A stretch of 21,484 nucleotides of DNA from NCBI GenBank assembly GCA_965363675.1, contig CBDTTW010000034.1:1-21484 (forward strand), read 5' to 3'. The translations under genes and the position numbers were made by a program. Origin of the DNA: CBDTTW01 sp965363675 (GTDB lineage Bacteria; Bacteroidota; Rhodothermia; Rhodothermales; DASSAV01). The notes under the pieces were generated by a model that worked only from the letters and a program-made list of their open reading frames with translations, was not told the DNA's origin and searched no databases. Of this stretch, positions 1 to 7,992 are shown in pieces; positions within the stretch are counted from its first letter, which is position 1, and the number at the start of each line of letters is the position of its first letter.

Positions 1-31
1 AACCTCCGGTTTGCCTAACCTCCGGTTTGCC
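1..31. repeat. Two tandem copies of a 15-bp unit at the window edge
   Basis: The unit AACCTCCGGTTTGCC occurs at 1-15 and again, identical, at 17-31, with a single T between them (16-bp period). Each unit contains the small inverted repeat AACC-TCC-GGTT. The array starts at the first base of the window, so further copies may lie upstream. It is not a CRISPR array because no spacers are present. Function unknown; it lies 117 bp before the fucosidase gene. Confidence 0.75.
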
Positions 32-76
32 CGCTTCCGACTTCACGCAGAACTCTGCGGGGAGGCCGTAAAAGCG

Positions 77-110
77 TTTTCTTTGCCCGCCGAGGGTAGT
101 ATCATATAGG
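77..110 (+). promoter_or_regulatory. Candidate promoter region of the fucosidase gene
   Basis: An AT-rich island (about 97-109, containing TATCAT and ATATAG) stands out in a GC-rich leader. TTTG lies at 82-85, 19 nt before TATAGG (105-110), which is the spacing expected of Bacteroidota promoters, but the -7 element matches the TAnnTTTG consensus poorly. A small hairpin (46-50/55-59) lies just upstream. The leader from 112 to 147 is pyrimidine-rich and has no Shine-Dalgarno. Confidence 0.3.
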
Positions 111-147
111 CCGTACACCCCTCGTCCCCTCCTGCCCTCCGCTCCCC

Positions 148-1545
148 ATGCAAAAACACTGGCTGCTGATGCCCGCCCTCCTCGGCCTGCTGCTCGCCGC
201 CGCGCCGACCCACGCCCAGCCGGGACCGTACGCGCCCTCCTGGGAGTCGCTCGACAAGCGCCCGCTGCCCGCCTGGTACGACGACGCCAAATTCGGCATT
301 TTCATCCATTGGGGCACGTACTCCGTGCCGGCCTACGCGCCCACCGATGTCAGCGTGTATGCCAAGTACGCCGAGTGGTACTGGAAGCGCCTCTCCGACC
401 CCAAGGCCGAGGGCAACGCGGCGTTCCGGGCGTTCCACGAGCGCATGTACGGCCCGGAAACCCAGTACGCCGACTTCGCGCGCCAGTTCAAGGCCGAGAT
501 GTTCGACCCGGACCAGTGGGCCGGCGTGCTGGCCGGCTCCGGAGCCAGGTACGTCGTGCTCACCTCGAAGCACCACGAAGGCTTTACGCTCTGGCCGAGC
601 CAGTATAGCTGGAACTGGAACGCCGTGGACATCGGGCCGCACCGCGACCTCGCCGGCGACCTCGCCACGGCCGTGCGCGCCAAAGGCTTGCGCATGGGCT
701 ACTACTACTCTCTTTACGAGTGGTTCAACCCGCTCTACAAGTCCGACGTGCAAGCCTACGTCGATCGCCACATGATCCCGCAGATGAAGGAGCTCGTCAC
801 GCGCTACAAGCCGGACGTGCTCTGGACCGACGGCGAGTGGGACCACCCGAGCGAGACGTGGAAAAGCGAGGAGTTCCTGGCCTGGCTCTACAACGAATCG
901 CCGGTCAAAGGCGACGTGATCGTCAACGACCGCTGGGGCAAGGAAACGCGCGGCAAGCACGGCGGCCACTGGACGACCGAGTACGGGCTGATGCACGACA
1001 AGAACATGCTCGACGAGGGCATCGCGCACAAGTGGGAGGAATGCCGGGGCATCGGCGGCTCGTTCGGGTACAACCGCAACGAGAACCTGGAGCACTACAT
1101 GACCTCCGAGGCGCTCGTGCACATGCTCGTCGATATCGTGAGCAAGGGCGGCAACCTGCTGCTCAACATCGGCCCCACCGCCGACGGCCGCATCCCCGTC
1201 ATCATGCAGCAGCGCCTGCACGACATGGGCGACTGGCTCAAGGTCAACGGCGAGGCGATCTACGGCACGCAGCCAATCGGCGGCGCGCCCACCTCCGGCG
1301 ACGTGCGCTACACGCGCAAGGGCGACGCCGTGTATGCCATCGCGCTCAAGTGGCCGGGCGGGCGCCTCGCCGTACCGAACGTGCGCCTCGGGCGCGGCGC
1401 CCGCGTGACTCTGCTGGGCCGCGACGAAGCCATCGCGTGGAAGCCGCAGGGCGGCGGCATCGCCTTCTCGGCGCCCGCGCTCACCGTGGACGAAGTCCCG
1501 TCGCGCTACGCCTACGTGTTCAAGATCAGCGGCGTGCAGCCGTAA
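148..1545 (+). CDS. Secreted alpha-L-fucosidase, GH29
   Basis: This 465-residue enzyme hydrolyses terminal alpha-L-fucose by a retaining mechanism and is exported. A signal peptide covers residues 1-24 (MQKHW, hydrophobic core, then THAQ). The catalytic (beta/alpha)8 barrel begins at about residue 40. GH29 hallmarks are WYDDAKFGIFIHWGTYSVPA (43-62), TSKHHEGFTLWPS (139-151) and LWTDGEW (225-231). By family comparison Asp228 in the WTDGEW block is the nucleophile; KWEEC (295-299) is the region expected to supply the acid/base, with Glu297 or Glu298 as candidates. The remainder, from about residue 370, is a small beta domain. Length is normal for the family. No Shine-Dalgarno is visible; the ATG is fixed by the signal peptide. 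A strong terminator follows, so the gene may be transcribed apart from the GH2/GH92 genes downstream, although the three fit one degradative task. The fucosyl linkage cleaved cannot be read from the sequence. Confidence 0.95.
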   Translation: MQKHWLLMPALLGLLLAAAPTHAQPGPYAPSWESLDKRPLPAWYDDAKFGIFIHWGTYSVPAYAPTDVSVYAKYAEWYWKRLSDPKAEGNAAFRAFHERMYGPETQYADFARQFKAEMFDPDQWAGVLAGSGARYVVLTSKHHEGFTLWPSQYSWNWNAVDIGPHRDLAGDLATAVRAKGLRMGYYYSLYEWFNPLYKSDVQAYVDRHMIPQMKELVTRYKPDVLWTDGEWDHPSETWKSEEFLAWLYNESPVKGDVIVNDRWGKETRGKHGGHWTTEYGLMHDKNMLDEGIAHKWEECRGIGGSFGYNRNENLEHYMTSEALVHMLVDIVSKGGNLLLNIGPTADGRIPVIMQQRLHDMGDWLKVNGEAIYGTQPIGGAPTSGDVRYTRKGDAVYAIALKWPGGRLAVPNVRLGRGARVTLLGRDEAIAWKPQGGGIAFSAPALTVDEVPSRYAYVFKISGVQP

Positions 1546-1552
1546 GCTCCGG

Positions 1553-1594
1553 GCCGCTGCGGCGCGCACGCCCGCGCCGCAGCGGCTTTTCGTT
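1553..1594 (+). terminator. Intrinsic terminator after the fucosidase gene
   Basis: A perfect 14-bp stem (1553-1566 pairing with 1573-1586) with a 6-nt loop is followed on the plus strand by TTTTCGTTTTA. It begins 8 nt after the fucosidase stop codon. No T-tract exists on the other strand, so it acts on plus-strand transcripts. It lies 66 bp upstream of the GH2 start, so it could end the GH29 transcript or attenuate read-through. Confidence 0.88.
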
Positions 1595-1607
1595 TTATCC
1601 CTTCAGC

Positions 1608-1621
1608 GCCCGCCGGCGGGC
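1608..1621. repeat. 14-bp perfect palindrome before the GH2 gene
   Basis: GCCCGCCGGCGGGC is fully self-complementary and ends 8 bp before the GH2 start codon. It could be an operator half-site pair, a structure masking the start site, or chance in GC-rich DNA. Confidence 0.4.
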
Positions 1622-1629
1622 ATTCCTCC

Positions 1630-4431
1630 ATGTGCAGACTTAACCGGTTACTCCCTTTGCTGGTGCTCGCGGCGCTGTGCGGCGGCCTTCGCACGGCTGC
1701 GGCCCAAGCCACCGAGACGCTCTACCTCTCCGGGGTGGACAAGGACCACACGGTCGATTGGGAGTTCATGGCGACGGGCGGGCGCAAAAGCGGGCGCTGG
1801 GCGACGCTGCCGGCGCCCTCCAACTGGGAGTTCCACGGCTTCGGGACGTACAACTACGGCCACGACAAGCCCCGCGCCGACGAGCGCGGCCTGTACCGGC
1901 GCCGGTTCGACGTTCCGGCGGCCTGGCGAGGCCGCAACGTCCAGATCGTGTTTGAAGGGGTGATGACCGACGCCGAAGTCAAGATCAACGGCGCGCTTGC
2001 CGGGCCGGTGCACCAGGGCGCCTTTTACCAGTTCCGCTACGACATCACCAACCTGCTGCGGTTCGGGCGCAGCAACCTGATCGAAGTCGCCGTGAGCAAG
2101 GAATCGGCCAACGAATCGGTCAACGAAGCCGAGCGCCAGGCCGACTTCTGGGTATTCGGCGGCATCTTCCGCCCGGTGTACCTGGAGGCGCGGCCTGCCT
2201 ACTCGGTGCAGCGCGTCGCCATCGACGCCCGCGCGGACGGCGCGTTCCGGATGGACGTGTTCCTCAACGAGCCGGCCGGCCGCCGGGGCCCGGCCCGCCT
2301 GAGCGCCCACGTCGAAACGATGGACGGGCGGCCCGTGGGCCGGCCCTTCGAGGCGGAGGTCGCCCCCGGCGAAGCTCCGACGGCCCTCGGGGCGACGCTG
2401 GGGGGCATAGCGCCCTGGTCGCCCGAGTTTCCGCACCGCTACCGCGTCGTTGCCACGCTCTACGACGAGGGGCGCCCGGCGCACACCATCCGGCAGACGT
2501 TCGGCTTTCGCACCGTCGATCTGCGTCCCCGCGACGGCCTCTACGTCAACGGCGTGCGCGTGCACCTCAAGGGCGTCAACCACCACAGCTTCTGGCCGGA
2601 GACGGGCCGCACACTCAGCCCCGAGATCAGCGTGCTCGACGTGAACCTGATCAAGGACATGAACATGAACGCCGTGCGCATGTCCCACTACCCCCCGGAC
2701 CAGCACTTCCTCGAAGCGTGCGACTCGCTGGGGCTGTTCGTGCTGGACGAGCTGACCGGCTGGCAGGACGCCTACGACACCGAAGTAGGCTCGAAGCTCG
2801 TCCGCGAACTCGTCCTCCGCGACGTGAACCACCCGTCGGTCATCCTCTGGGACAACGGCAACGAGGGCGGCTTCAACTACGAACTCGCCGATGACTACGC
2901 GCGCTACGACCCGCAGGCGCGCCCGGTCATCCATCCGTGGGAAAACGAGGTCGGCAAGATCAACACGACGCACTACCGGGGCTACGACTGCTGCGCGGGC
3001 AAGTTCTTCAATGGCCGCGACATCTTCATGCCCACCGAGTTCCTGCACGGCCTCTACGACGGCGGGCACGGCGCGGGCCTGGAAGACATGTGGAACCGCA
3101 TGCTGCTCAACCCCCTGGCCGGCGGCGCCTTCCTGTGGGTTTTCGCCGACGAGGGCATCGTGCGCACCGACCGCGCCGACAGCATCGACACCGACGGCAA
3201 CCACGCCCCGGACGGGCTGCTCGGACCGCACCGCGAAAAGGAAGCGAGCTACTACGCCGTCCGGCAGACGTGGGCGCCGGTGCACATTCCGCTGCCGCAC
3301 CTCGCGCCCTCGTTCAGCGGCGACGTGCCGGTCGAGAACCGCTTTTACTACACCAACCTGAACCAGTGCGCGTTCCGGTGGAGCCTCGTGGACTACCCTG
3401 CCCCCGGCGCGCCGGGGGCGCGGCGCGTCGCGGCATCCGGCGCGGCCCCGGCCCCGGACGCCGCGCCGTGGCAGCGCGCGACGCTCCGGCTGCCGCTGCC
3501 CGAGGGCTGGCGCCGCCACGACGCCCTTTACCTGACGGCCACCGACCCGCACGGCCGCGAAATCTATACGTGGTCATGGCCCATCGCGGCGGCGGAGCAC
3601 GCCCTGGCGCAGACGGCGGCGCCCGGCGGCGGCGGCGCCTCGGGCGGCGTCGAGGGCGGGCGCATCGTGCTGCGCGGCGGCTCTGCCGAGGTCGCCATCG
3701 ACCCGGCGACGGGCCGCCTCGTGAGCGCCGCCGTGGGCGGAAAGCGCCTGGCGCTCGCCGACGGCCCGCGCATCCTCGGCGGCGAGGCGAAGCTGACCGG
3801 CATCCGCCACGGCGCCGAAGCCGACGGCTACACCGTCGAGGCCCGCTACGACGGAGCGCTCAAGCAGGTGCGCTGGCAGATGCAGGGCAACGGCTGGCTG
3901 CGCCTGGACTACGCCTACGAGAACCCCGGCCGCCGCGACTACCTCGGCGTCACGTTCGACCTGCCCGAGCCGCACGTAACCGGCCTGCGCTGGGTCGGGC
4001 GCGGGCCGTACCGCGTCTGGAAAAACCGCCTTCAGGGCATGGAATACGACCTCTGGGAGAAAGCCTACAACGACACGCGCACCGGCGCCGACTGGGTGTA
4101 CCCTGAGTTCAAGGGCCACCATGCCAACCTCATCTGGGCGACCGTGCAGACCACCGAAGCGCCCATTACCATCGTATCGGCCACGGAAGATTTGTTTCTG
4201 CGCCTGCTGACGCCTTCTTACGGTCCGAATCCACAATTCACAGCCGTGGCGTTCCCGGAAGGCGATCTTTCGTTTCTGCACGGCATCGCGCCCATCGGGA
4301 CCAAGTTCCACAAAGCCGCGGACCTCGGGCCGCAAAGCCAGCCGAACGAGGCCGCCGGCCAGTCGCGCACGCAGAACATGGGGCGCTACGAAGCGTCCCT
4401 GTACTTCTACTTCGGCGATTTGCACCCCTGA
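1630..4431 (+). CDS. Secreted GH2 glycoside hydrolase, beta-galactosidase-like
   Basis: This 933-residue protein carries the GH2 architecture: signal peptide (about 1-26, ending TAAAQ), jelly-roll sugar-binding domain (about 40-185), Ig-like domain (about 190-300), TIM barrel (about 300-580) and a C-terminal beta-sandwich region after a Gly-rich linker at about 663-677. The barrel has LKGVNHHSFWPETGR, NAVRMSHYPPD and SVILWDNGNEGG. By family position Glu412 (in GNEGG) is the acid/base and Glu470 (in MPTEFLH) the nucleophile. The C-terminal part resembles the extra domains of LacZ-type enzymes, including WVGRGPYRVWKNR, so beta-galactosidase is the likeliest activity. GH2 also holds beta-mannosidases, glucuronidases and others, so substrate is uncertain. 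The start ATG gives a good signal peptide but has no Shine-Dalgarno. Its stop is 3 bp from the GH92 start, so the two are probably translated from one mRNA. Confidence 0.88.
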   Translation: MCRLNRLLPLLVLAALCGGLRTAAAQATETLYLSGVDKDHTVDWEFMATGGRKSGRWATLPAPSNWEFHGFGTYNYGHDKPRADERGLYRRRFDVPAAWRGRNVQIVFEGVMTDAEVKINGALAGPVHQGAFYQFRYDITNLLRFGRSNLIEVAVSKESANESVNEAERQADFWVFGGIFRPVYLEARPAYSVQRVAIDARADGAFRMDVFLNEPAGRRGPARLSAHVETMDGRPVGRPFEAEVAPGEAPTALGATLGGIAPWSPEFPHRYRVVATLYDEGRPAHTIRQTFGFRTVDLRPRDGLYVNGVRVHLKGVNHHSFWPETGRTLSPEISVLDVNLIKDMNMNAVRMSHYPPDQHFLEACDSLGLFVLDELTGWQDAYDTEVGSKLVRELVLRDVNHPSVILWDNGNEGGFNYELADDYARYDPQARPVIHPWENEVGKINTTHYRGYDCCAGKFFNGRDIFMPTEFLHGLYDGGHGAGLEDMWNRMLLNPLAGGAFLWVFADEGIVRTDRADSIDTDGNHAPDGLLGPHREKEASYYAVRQTWAPVHIPLPHLAPSFSGDVPVENRFYYTNLNQCAFRWSLVDYPAPGAPGARRVAASGAAPAPDAAPWQRATLRLPLPEGWRRHDALYLTATDPHGREIYTWSWPIAAAEHALAQTAAPGGGGASGGVEGGRIVLRGGSAEVAIDPATGRLVSAAVGGKRLALADGPRILGGEAKLTGIRHGAEADGYTVEARYDGALKQVRWQMQGNGWLRLDYAYENPGRRDYLGVTFDLPEPHVTGLRWVGRGPYRVWKNRLQGMEYDLWEKAYNDTRTGADWVYPEFKGHHANLIWATVQTTEAPITIVSATEDLFLRLLTPSYGPNPQFTAVAFPEGDLSFLHGIAPIGTKFHKAADLGPQSQPNEAAGQSRTQNMGRYEASLYFYFGDLHP

Positions 4432-4434
4432 CCC

Positions 4435-6753
4435 ATGCTTCGGCTTCGCCTTTTGCTGCTGCTTGCGGCCGGCCTCGCAGTCGCCGGCTGCAAGCCCTCC
4501 TCCGAGGCGCGGTTTCTGCCGCACCGCTACGTAGACCCCCGGATCGGCACAGCGCCCGGCGCCACCGAAAGCGCGCGCCGCCACAGCGAGGCCGACAACG
4601 AGCCCCGAGGGCAGACCTTCCCCGCCGTGGGCGCGCCCTTCGCCCTGACGAACTGGACGCCCGAGACGCGCGCCGGCGAGGCGAAGTGCGTGGCGCCGTA
4701 CTACTACAACGACCCGGTCATTCGCGGCTTCCGGGCCAGCCACTTCCTCACGGGCAGTTGCGTGCAGGACTACGGCAGCGTCACGTTCATGCCGGTCTCC
4801 GGGCGGCTGCGCTTCGGCCCGGCGGACCGCGCCTCGGCCTACGACCATGCCGCCGAGACGGCCACGCCGGCCTACTACAGCGTCGTCTTGGCCCGTTACG
4901 GCATCCGCGCCGAGGTCACGGCGGGCGCGCGCACGGGCTACCTGCGCTTCACCTACGCGCGCGCCGACTCGGCGTGGGTCGTCGTGCAGCCTAACAGCGA
5001 CGAGGGCGAGGGCTTCGTCGAGATCCACCCGCAGCGGCGCGAGATCGTCGGGTACAACCCGGTGCACCGCATCTACCAGGGCGCCGGGCAGCGTGCGGGC
5101 TTCAGCGGCTACTGGGTGGCCGTCTTCGACGCGCCGTTTGCCGAGCGCGGCGCCTGGCGCGACTCGACGCTGCTGCCCGACACGCTCCGCGCGGCCGGCG
5201 GCGGCAAAGCCGTCGGGGCGTACGTGCGCCTGCTGCTGACCGAGAGCCGCACGGTGCGCGTGCGCGTCGGCACGTCGTTCACGAGCCTGGAGGCCGCCCG
5301 GCGCAACCTGCAAGCCGAGTCCCCCGGCATCCGCTTCGAGCGCTTGCGCGCCAACACCGAAGGCGCCTGGAACGAGGCCCTCGGCCGCGTCGAGGTGGCG
5401 GGCGCCGCCCCCGAAGCCCTTGCTACGTTCTATACGGCGCTCTACCACACCATGCTTGCGCCGCGCCTCTACACCGACGCCTCGGGGGCCTACCCCGGCT
5501 TCGCGGGCGGCGCGCTCCAGCAGGCCGAAGGCTTCCAGTACTACGACGACTTTTCGGCCTGGGACACGTTCCGCGCCGCGCACCCTTTGTACGTGCTGCT
5601 CGACCCCGAGCGCGCCCGCGACATGGCGCGCTCGCTCGTGGCGAAGGCCGACCAGGGCGGATGGATGCCTATTTTTCCGTGCTGGAACAGCTATACCGCC
5701 GCCATGATCGGCGACCACGCAGCGGCCATCCTGGCCGACGCCTACCTGAAGGGCATTCGCGGCTTCGAGGAGGAGCGCGCCTTCGCGCACCTGTTGCGCA
5801 ACGCCACGCGCACGCCGCCCCCGGCCGACTACCGCGACGGCAAAGGGCGGCGCGCCCTGGCCTCGTACCTGCGCTACGGCTACATCCCACTCGAAGACAG
5901 CGTCTGGGACGCCTTCCACCGCCGCGAGCAGGTCTCGCGCACGCTCGAATACGCCTACGACGACTTCGCCCTGGCGCAGCTTGCCGGGGCGCTCGGGCGC
6001 GCGCCCGAGCAGGCGATGCTCGCCCGCCGCGCCGGCAACTACCGCCGCGTCATCGACCCCGCCGTCGGCTTTGCGCGCGGCCGCCACGCCGACGGGCGCT
6101 GGGCCGAGCCGTTCGACCCGGCCGCGCGCCAGCCTTACATCACCGAGGGCACGCCCTGGCAGTACACCTGGTTCGCGCCGCACGACGTGGCGGGCCTCAT
6201 GGCGCTCCTGGGCGGGCGCGCCCGGTTCGTCGGCCGCCTCGACACCCTTTTCGGGCAAGGGCTCTACTGGCACGGCAACGAGCCGGGCCACCACATCCCC
6301 TACCTGTACGCCTACGCGGGGGCGCCGTGGAAAACGCAGCGCATCGTGGCCGCCCTGCGCCGCGACGAGTACGGCCCCGGCCCCGGCGGCCTCAGCGGCA
6401 ACGACGACGCCGGCCAGATGTCGGCGTGGTACGTGTTCTCGGCGATGGGCTTCTACCCCGTAGCCCCCGGCCTGCCGCACTACGTGCTCGGCGCGCCCGC
6501 CTTCGACCGGGTTACGCTGCGGCTGGAGGGCCGCCGCCGCTTCACGATAACCGCGCCGGGCGCCGGCAAAGGAAACGTGTATATTCAGGAAGCCTGGCTC
6601 AACGGCGAGCCGCTCACGCGGCCCTGGCTCTCGCACGACGAAATCGCCTCCGGCGGCGAGTTGCGGCTGCGCATGGGGCCAAGCCCCAACCCGGCCTGGG
6701 GCAGCCGCCCCGAAGACGCGCCCCCTTCGTTTCACCCTCCCGGCGTCCGCTAG
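4435..6753 (+). CDS. GH92 exo-alpha-mannosidase, lipoprotein
   Basis: This 772-residue protein belongs to GH92, the calcium-dependent inverting exo-alpha-mannosidases typical of Bacteroidota. A lipoprotein signal ends at AVAGC, with Cys19 as the lipidation site, so the enzyme should be anchored to a membrane and may face the cell surface. The N-terminal beta domain begins VDPRIGTA and contains GQTFPAVGAPFALTNWTPET; SHFLTGSCVQDYGSVTFMP follows. The catalytic domain has YYDDFSAWDTFRA, ITEGTPWQYTWFAPHD (Glu571, the expected general acid), GNEPGHHIPYLYAYAG and GNDDAGQMSAWYVFSAMGF (Asp657/Asp658, where the family places its catalytic base aspartates). The length is normal. Linkage specificity (alpha-1,2, 1,3, 1,4 or 1,6) cannot be read from the sequence. 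It starts 3 bp after the GH2 stop and is followed 25 bp later by a porin gene, indicating an operon. Confidence 0.93.
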   Translation: MLRLRLLLLLAAGLAVAGCKPSSEARFLPHRYVDPRIGTAPGATESARRHSEADNEPRGQTFPAVGAPFALTNWTPETRAGEAKCVAPYYYNDPVIRGFRASHFLTGSCVQDYGSVTFMPVSGRLRFGPADRASAYDHAAETATPAYYSVVLARYGIRAEVTAGARTGYLRFTYARADSAWVVVQPNSDEGEGFVEIHPQRREIVGYNPVHRIYQGAGQRAGFSGYWVAVFDAPFAERGAWRDSTLLPDTLRAAGGGKAVGAYVRLLLTESRTVRVRVGTSFTSLEAARRNLQAESPGIRFERLRANTEGAWNEALGRVEVAGAAPEALATFYTALYHTMLAPRLYTDASGAYPGFAGGALQQAEGFQYYDDFSAWDTFRAAHPLYVLLDPERARDMARSLVAKADQGGWMPIFPCWNSYTAAMIGDHAAAILADAYLKGIRGFEEERAFAHLLRNATRTPPPADYRDGKGRRALASYLRYGYIPLEDSVWDAFHRREQVSRTLEYAYDDFALAQLAGALGRAPEQAMLARRAGNYRRVIDPAVGFARGRHADGRWAEPFDPAARQPYITEGTPWQYTWFAPHDVAGLMALLGGRARFVGRLDTLFGQGLYWHGNEPGHHIPYLYAYAGAPWKTQRIVAALRRDEYGPGPGGLSGNDDAGQMSAWYVFSAMGFYPVAPGLPHYVLGAPAFDRVTLRLEGRRRFTITAPGAGKGNVYIQEAWLNGEPLTRPWLSHDEIASGGELRLRMGPSPNPAWGSRPEDAPPSFHPPGVR

Positions 6754-6778
6754 CGCCTTTTCCCCGTACAGACCTTCG

Positions 6779-7939
6779 ATGACCTTCACCTCACCCTTCG
6801 CCCGGGTGGCGCTGTTGCTGTGCGCCTTCGCGGCCCACGCTCCCGCCGCCGCCCAGGACTCGACGCGCACGCCTGCCAAGCCGCCGCAGCCCCTCGGCGC
6901 GACCGTCACGATCAGCGGCTCGCTGCAAACGCAGCTCAGTTACGCCCACGATGCGCGCGTGCGCCCCGCCGCCGCCGACCGCTTCGGCGTGGGCCTCAAG
7001 CGCGCCCGGCTGCGCACCCAGGCGCAGGTGGGCCGCTCGGGCGTGGTCGTGGTCCTCGGCGAAACCGGCGAGTCGGTCGGGGTGCGCCTGCTCGACGTGT
7101 TCATGTACCACCAGTTCACCTCGCGCTGGTCGGTGCAGGCCGGGCGCATGATCAGCGCCGTGCCGCGCGGCGGCGAGATTACCTCGACGCGCGACCTCGA
7201 CACCGTGGACCGCATCGCCATCAACGACCAGTGGGAGCGCGGCACGATCGGCTCGGGCAGCCGCGACTTCGGCATGGACGTGCGCTACTCCACGCCCGGG
7301 CTGAGCGCCATCCTCGCCCTGCACAACGGCGACGGCTCCTGGGCGACGGCGCGCGGCAACTTCCGCGAGAGCCTCGGCGGCGCGGACCTGACCGGCGGCG
7401 CCGGACGCACCGGTATGGCCGCCACCTTGTTTGCTACGTACCGGCTGGGCGCGGCAGAGTTCGGCGGCTTCGGCGGCTATAGCAACGCCGAGGCTCCCGC
7501 GACCCGCGCCGAGGGGCAGGCCGCCGGCGAGGGCCGCGCCTACGCCACCTACGGCGCCCACGCCTACTGGGGCGCCCGCCCCGGCTCGCAGCCGCTGCGC
7601 CTCAAGGCCGACGCCCTCGCTCTTCGCTACGAAACTATCCCCGAGGCGCGCGCCGGCATGCCTCCGCAGTTCCGGCAGCACCTGTTCGGCGCGGCCCTGC
7701 TCGGGGCGCTCCGCGTCCGCACGAACGCCGAGATGGTGGCGCGCGCCGAGGTGTGGGAAGACCTGCACCACGAGGCCGACCATGCAGTGTACCTGATGGC
7801 AGGCCCGACGGTCAGCCTCAGCGCCCTCGAAGGGCAGGCGTACGGGCAGCGGCGCATAGCCCTCATGTACGGGCAGCAGCGCGAGCGCGACCGCCCCACC
7901 GCGCACCTGGCGATTGTGCAGCTTCAGCTACTGTTCTAG
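6779..7939 (+). CDS. Porin-like outer-membrane protein (Porin_O_P-like)
   Basis: The 386-residue product has a signal peptide (about 1-25, ending APAAAQ), then alternating short strands rich in Gly, aromatic and charged residues, and ends LQLQLLF with a C-terminal Phe, as outer-membrane beta-barrels do. The order of segments (GLKRARLRTQAQVG, LLDVFMYHQFTSRWSVQAGR, RDFGMDVRYSTPGLSAILALHNG) resembles the phosphate-selective porin O/P family used for oligosaccharide, phosphate or other small solutes in this phylum. It follows the GH92 gene by 25 bp and is probably the last gene of the glycan operon, where it could admit released mono- or disaccharides. That role is inferred from position only. 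No SusC or SusD gene accompanies it. The ATG is chosen for the signal peptide; there is no Shine-Dalgarno. Confidence 0.65.
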   Translation: MTFTSPFARVALLLCAFAAHAPAAAQDSTRTPAKPPQPLGATVTISGSLQTQLSYAHDARVRPAAADRFGVGLKRARLRTQAQVGRSGVVVVLGETGESVGVRLLDVFMYHQFTSRWSVQAGRMISAVPRGGEITSTRDLDTVDRIAINDQWERGTIGSGSRDFGMDVRYSTPGLSAILALHNGDGSWATARGNFRESLGGADLTGGAGRTGMAATLFATYRLGAAEFGGFGGYSNAEAPATRAEGQAAGEGRAYATYGAHAYWGARPGSQPLRLKADALALRYETIPEARAGMPPQFRQHLFGAALLGALRVRTNAEMVARAEVWEDLHHEADHAVYLMAGPTVSLSALEGQAYGQRRIALMYGQQRERDRPTAHLAIVQLQLLF

Positions 7940-7992
7940 CGGCGCGGGCGGCCCCGCCGGGCGGGCGTTATATTGCCGGGCCGCAGATCCCC

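Noticed and set aside
1..31. The left-edge tandem repeat as a CRISPR array.
   Set aside because: Units are 15 bp with a 1-bp separator; there are no spacers and no cas genes.
3574..6909. An 1111-codon minus-strand frame opposite GH2 and GH92; similar long frames at 43-1569 and 1648-3552.
   Set aside because: Same GC-bias artefact; no signal peptide, motif or plausible start, while the plus-strand products are full-length family members.
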